From positions 7,072,251 through 7,136,250 of the forward strand of contig NW_020653993.1 in the NCBI RefSeq assembly GCF_003589595.1: a DNA stretch of 64,000 nucleotides, written 5' to 3'. The position numbers and the translations under genes were made by a program. Source of the DNA: Hyposmocoma kahamanoa (lineage: Eukaryota > Arthropoda > Insecta > Lepidoptera > Cosmopterigidae). The notes beneath the pieces are model-generated. The model had not been told where the DNA came from and made no database searches. It saw only the letters and a list, made by a program, of their open reading frames with translations. Positions 43,201 through 49,200 of the stretch are shown one piece after another (the stretch's first letter is position 1; each line of letters starts with the position of its first letter).

Positions 43201-46200
43201 TATAAGTCTAGCACTTGATACGCCCATTCAATCTTGTTTCAATTTGATTTCATTAATTTGTTTGTGATCTAACTAATTGTAAGCCTTGATACCAGATTTG
43301 CCAAAAAAAAAAAATTAATATGCTTACACGTTTCATTATTGTAGGTACATATTGAAGACAGTTCAAATTATTCGTCATCGCGAGCCTTGCATTTGGTCGT
43401 CTGGCAATCACAAATAGTACTTAAAAATTAACAAAGTTGCAAGAGTTTACAATGAAAACCGTTTATGAAAATAAATACAACCAACTTTTACCCCTTAATG
43501 CAGAATAATTGGTCTTCATCCACCATATTTGCTATATTGAAATGTGAGTAATAAATTTACAAAGTTATCTAACTACATAGTTCTTTGAGTTACAAGTAAT
43601 AAACAGATTGTCAACGACCCTGTAGTTGCTGTTTATCCTATTACTATTATTTAATCAATATATTTGGCGTACTGACTATGAATTTTCCTGTTGTTTTATT
43701 ATCCGGTATCCGGCCAGATATTGTTCTACTAGCTGATATCCGGCCGGATAGTAAGAATAGGCCGGATACTGGATAATTAACGGATAACCGTTTCATCACT
43801 AGTGCCTACCGCTGAGTGTACCGACGTCGGAACAAGAACTCATACAAGCCGTTCATTTATGAGCATGCGGCTTCGCACGACTGCACATGACGGGCAACGT
43901 CACTTTCACCTCTCTCGCGTCTCGAGCGCGTGCTTAGGTTCCTTTTCTCTTCGTAGTGAACGCCTGGTGTCATTCGTCAGATTTAGTAGGCTATTATAGC
44001 GTAGGTATTTTCGATTTTGCATGAGAATGAAGTATCTGTTACGTATATAAGTATCTGGTAGTAACTATTAAGTAATCTGCGCTATTACTACTTAACAATA
44101 TTAATATAGTGCCATGTCAACGCACAGCCGAACTACTGAAGCTAGAAACTGCCAAATATGAGAATAAGCAGGGATTTATAGTTTTTAGTTCTATGATTTT
44201 GTTATATATTAACTTATGTATATTAGTGACGAACATATTACCCCGTGCTATTATATTCTAACCTAGGTGGCGCCCGCGACTTCGTCTGCGTAGAATAAGT
44301 ACTTCGATTAGCCTACTGTACCATACTAATTTTCATAGTTTTATTGGTTCTCCATACAAACTTTCATCCCCTATTTTACCCCCTTTTGTGACAAAAAGTA
44401 ACCTATGTCCTTCTCCTACATCCCATCTACCTTTTAGTTGCTTTCACATTTATTTATTAAACTAATAAATAGATTAACTAGATTGTATAATATGAAATAA
44501 TTCGTTCTGTTCTATTCGATTTGCCGATTTGCCAACCTTCTGAGAAACAACAGAGGGGATAATTTTGAACTCATTGCATAAGGAAACAAGATGGTTTAAA
44601 GTCCTTTTGTTACCCTATTCGAGCGTGGATAAGCAAGAGTACTCACATTTTTGAGCTCCTCTAGGCGCTTGGCGTCTTCCTCGGCTTGTTTCCGCTCGCG
44701 TTCGATCCGTTCTTGCTCACGGATCTTGAGACGCTCGTTCAGTTTCTCCCACTCTTCTTCCTCGGTTAATTCGCGTTGTTTTTCCTACAAACACCAAAAA
44801 AATTTAAAGTATTACTTAAATGTAATCGTGAAAATCGCCTACTCCACGGTTTGTGTAATCCGGGCAGCAATGGTAATTTGAGCAATTATTGATAAACTTT
44901 GGATAAATACAAATTAATTCAAACAATATTTAGAGTATAATTCTCGATCTTTTGTGATGAATATTTATTTGTACATACACTAAGTTACACTAAACAGTGT
45001 TATTTTTAAGTCGTGATAGATTATAAAGTGCATTTAAATTCAAATTACACTTGAAATCGACAAAGTAGTAGTACTCATTGGTGGTGAAGATTCGTCTAAA
45101 ATATTAGTAACACAAAAATTTGGTTGGCTGTTATATATTCACAGCACCTCGAACACAAAGCGTGTGCACAACCTTGCGCATATAGTAATTCTGCCCTCCA
45201 TAATTTTCTGAGATATCGGTTGGGGTTGTAGATCTCGTTTTGCTGATCTCCATATGTTAACAACTCAATTTCGCTAAAAATGTCGATTACGTCAGTTATG
45301 AAAAGGAGGACAGAGTTATGAAAGAACAATAAGTAATCAAAAGCAAAATTGTGAATGATAAACAATATTTTGACCCAGACTTATAACCCAGTAAGATCAA
45401 GTTAATAAGAAAAAAAATTATGGTGTAATGTGAAAGCGACACAAAGGGGACGCGCCTTTAACTGTGCACAATCAGCACCACGTCTATACTTATTTATTTC
45501 GTATTACGTATTTCGTCATCACTCTGCTTATAGAGGTAATGCTAAAGCGTGTCTTGTAATCGCTGATGGTCTCAAAGGAGAAGCCGGGTTTGGGAAAATA
45601 AAAAGGAGAACTACAAATACTATTATTGTATCCGAGATTGAAAAGCTAATAAAACTTTTTTTTATAATACTAAGTAACGGGATGAGCAAATCGTGTGGCT
45701 GGTAAGCGATACGTCTGTCCATAACAGTCGCAGTACCACTCAGAGCTTTAAATCAAAAAAATCTGAGGGGCACTCCCACTGTGCCCGTCACCCTGACACA
45801 TAAGTTGACAAGTCCCACGTGGGAAATGAAACTATTTTTCCGGATTTAAATCGCGTATATTTGTTTTTTCAAACAAACCGACGTTTCATTTCAAGCCGTT
45901 TACAGGTCCCATGGTCACGGTCAAGTCAACAAATATACGTGATTTAAATCCGTAAAAATAGTTTCATTTCCTATGTGTAACAATCGCGAAAACCTAAGAA
46001 CTCGATAAGTCCCACGTGCCTGTAATTTCACCAGCGCCCTTACCCTTCGAAACCGGAACACACTAATGTTGACATTACTGCTTGGCGGCAGAAATAGGTA
46101 TATAGGTGGCAGTACTTCCCTGGGCGAACTCTTTCACAAGGGCCTCTATTGCTACTAAAACTAATTTGTTTTTGGTACAAGTGCAATAAAAGGTTGACTG

Positions 46201-49200
46201 TGTGCCTCTTGCAAGCTAGAGACTATAGTTTTGCAGATACTTTATAGAATAAAGGTATTAAATATGACATTTGCTCATGATCATTCAATGCATTATCTGC
46301 GAACATAAAAAACGTATAAGTACCTCTTCTTTTCGAGACTGATTGCTCTCTTCGTCCTGATCCATCTTCTGTTCTTTCCGTTGAGCAGGCTTTTTGTTTT
46401 GTTGCTGCTCATCAGTATCCATTGGCTCTTCTACGGTCTCCTTAGCAGGAGGTGGCGAATGGCTTATAAGAGAAAATTTTTATATTATTAATACTTTTTA
46501 AGGTGAAGCGACGAATACGTTCATGAAACATGGAAATTAGTGGAAGTATGAAGCTAGCGTTCCATTATAACTATAGTTATGTTAATTTTTAGTGGAAGGA
46601 AATCACCATATAATAAAACAAATGGTGTACCTCCATACAAACAGCAACGCGGCTTGTATGTATGCACGCCCGCCGCGCGCCGTGTACGAACGCACACATT
46701 CGCATAATCTCAAGGTGCACTCGCGTTGCATAGCGAGTGTCACACCCGCCAATCATTATAGATTATTAATACAAAGATCAAACACATAGAAAAATTTCTT
46801 CGACCCGGTGGGACTTGAACCCTCGCTATGCTGAACCGTAGCATTGCTCTTACCAACTGAGCCACAGGTCAAGTTATCTTGGATCCTAGTACCGGCTTTC
46901 GGCATTGATCGCCTCTGGGAATTGAAGCGTTCCCTCGGTGTTTTAAAAGCGGCATCAAATAGTTAATCTACGTGTTTATTGTTGTTTGAGCAAGAGTGCC
47001 TCAAGTTCAGAATTGATAAGTATTTCATAATCATACTCCCATAATCGATATCCATCCGTGTAATTTTTACAAAACAAAATTTCAATATAGCATATAATAT
47101 TGGGAGGAAAACTTTTAGTTTTTCTAATTATGTTTACAACCTGTAAGTAAAACTAAAATAATAATGTGACAACCTACGCTCCGTGTGACGAACACGTCCC
47201 TCGGAGCGTAGGGTTGCACCTCACAAGGTATTGAAGTGCCGAACAGGCGGGAGATGGACTACTTGTCTTAATACACATGTAATATTGCTAATAAGTCTTA
47301 CTAAACGCTTGGCAGCCATTTTAGTTTAGTTAATTGCCAAGGAAGGGTCCTCAAAAAGAAACAACCGATGTATGATGAACTTGTATCAAAGACTAACTAC
47401 TACAAAAACCATGCATATAATAGGCGTAAAATACGCGCGTTATCTGCGCGTATACACGTCGGAGAATGCGCTGTAGTTGCATGTATGTCTCGCGCATTTG
47501 GATAAGAGATAGTTCTAATTTTAGTTTTGTTTGTTAATTTCAGTTATGGCGCGTTCCCACTATGTCGTGACGACAGACTGTCGTGCAGTTTACAGTGTAG
47601 TGGCTTGTATATTTAAATGAAGTTGTTCACCTATAGCACGACACGATTCACAACGACAAACTGTCGTCACAGTGGGAACAGCTAGAACGACAGTCGTCAG
47701 ACGATAAAAAAAGTCACGATAAAAACGCGACGACAGATTGTCGCAGCTCCTATTGTCGTCACGTTTATTTATCGCTGTCCGCACGCATTCTGCTCCCTGC
47801 CCTCCCCTCTCATACCCCGCGCCCTCTGCTCGCTTTGCAGTAGCGTTGGGTCGTAGCCAGAGATGGGCAAGCGCCCGGGTTTTAATCCGGCGCTTAGTTG
47901 ACGCCGGGTTTAAATCGGGCTAATACCCGAAATCGAGAGCAAAAACTATTTACGGGCGGGTTAATTGGGTTTTAACCCACTGCCCATCTCTGGTCGTAGC
48001 AGGTTTTGACAACACCGAAAAGAAAGCAACTTCGTATACCGTTTGACATAACCCTAATGGAATTCTTTTTAGTAGCATTGGATGTAACCAAACTTTTTTT
48101 TCTTTGTTTGCTTCCTCTTCCAAAAGAACATACAAGCGACTGCAGTGCATCAAACGATTCTGTCGTGCAAACGACAAGGAGGCTGTCGTTGAAGCGATAA
48201 ATTGTCGTCACGATCTAGCGGGAATAACTGTTCCCAACAAACTTGTCACACTTGACAAACTGTCGTCATAGTGGGAACAGCTAGAACGACAGTCGTTCAA
48301 CGATAAAAAATCGTTCACGACAGATAGTCGTGATATGGGAACAGGCTAGACACGACAGTCGTCCAACGATAAGAAAACGTGACGATATAGTGGGAACGCG
48401 CCCTTATATTTTGAAATGAAGCAACTACATGAAATTCTAAGTGTAATCTCCAGTGGAGTAGATAAGCTTCTGACGCGATGTTTGCGCGAGTTTGAATCAA
48501 TTCACTACAGCGCGTCAGCGAGCGGCGTAAACGCGCGATCGCGAAACGCGCGTGTCGGCGCGTATAAAATACGCTATGTATATAGGCTCTTACGTTAAGA
48601 ACAAAACGCTTGCGTGTTTTATTTTGACGACCACGCCATCTATTGGCACTTCGGAGTAAATAGGGCTAGTAACCTTATAATGATAGAATGCACAAGGTAA
48701 TGGCAGACAGTAAGCAGAAGTGAAGTAATTTGTGTTATTTATTGATTAAATTTATTGCTTAATTGTATTTAAAGCGAAACCAAGATATTGATAATAAAAT
48801 ATGCTCAAGACATTTTCAAAACTCATGATTGACCTTCAGAAATTGAAACAGAGAATTTTTCAAAAAACCATTGCTTGTGAAATAACATAGAAATAATTAA
48901 CAGAGGACTCACCTTTCATCATCCAAGCTATACATATCGTCGTTCTTCACTTCTTCAATTTTGGTGGGTGGCTTCGGCTGTACCTCAACTGGTGCTGCTA
49001 CAGGCTGTGGTGCTGGGACGGGCTGAGGCACAGGCTCTGGTTTTTGGGGTTCTGGTTCTGGTTCCGGGGAGGCTTCTGGGGAAGGCTCAGGAGAGGGCTC
49101 TGGTGAAGGCTCTCTAGCTTTTCGTTGAGGTTGTTTTGGTTCAGGTTGTTTTGGCTCTTCTTCTATTGGTTCTGGTGGCTCTTCTGTTCTGGATTGCTGT

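Larger units (their letters stand above)
47405..48595. repeat. CGCG-rich repeat, copy 2, host of nested elements
   Basis: The outer parts (AATACGCGCGTTATCTGCGC; GTTTGTTAATTTCAGTTA; GAAATGAAGCAACTACATGA; CACTACAGCGCGTC) match 35,590-35,960. The middle is the TIR element at 47,548-48,403. Confidence 0.7.

Noticed and set aside
46801..46870. Possible threonine tRNA (GGT anticodon), minus strand
   Set aside because: The anticodon stem and box elements are good, but the acceptor stem has a mismatch, base 33 is C, and the sequence runs into a SINE body shared with other copies.
47738..48211. Several 60-80 codon frames on both strands
   Set aside because: They fall inside the nested MITEs and have no protein-like features.
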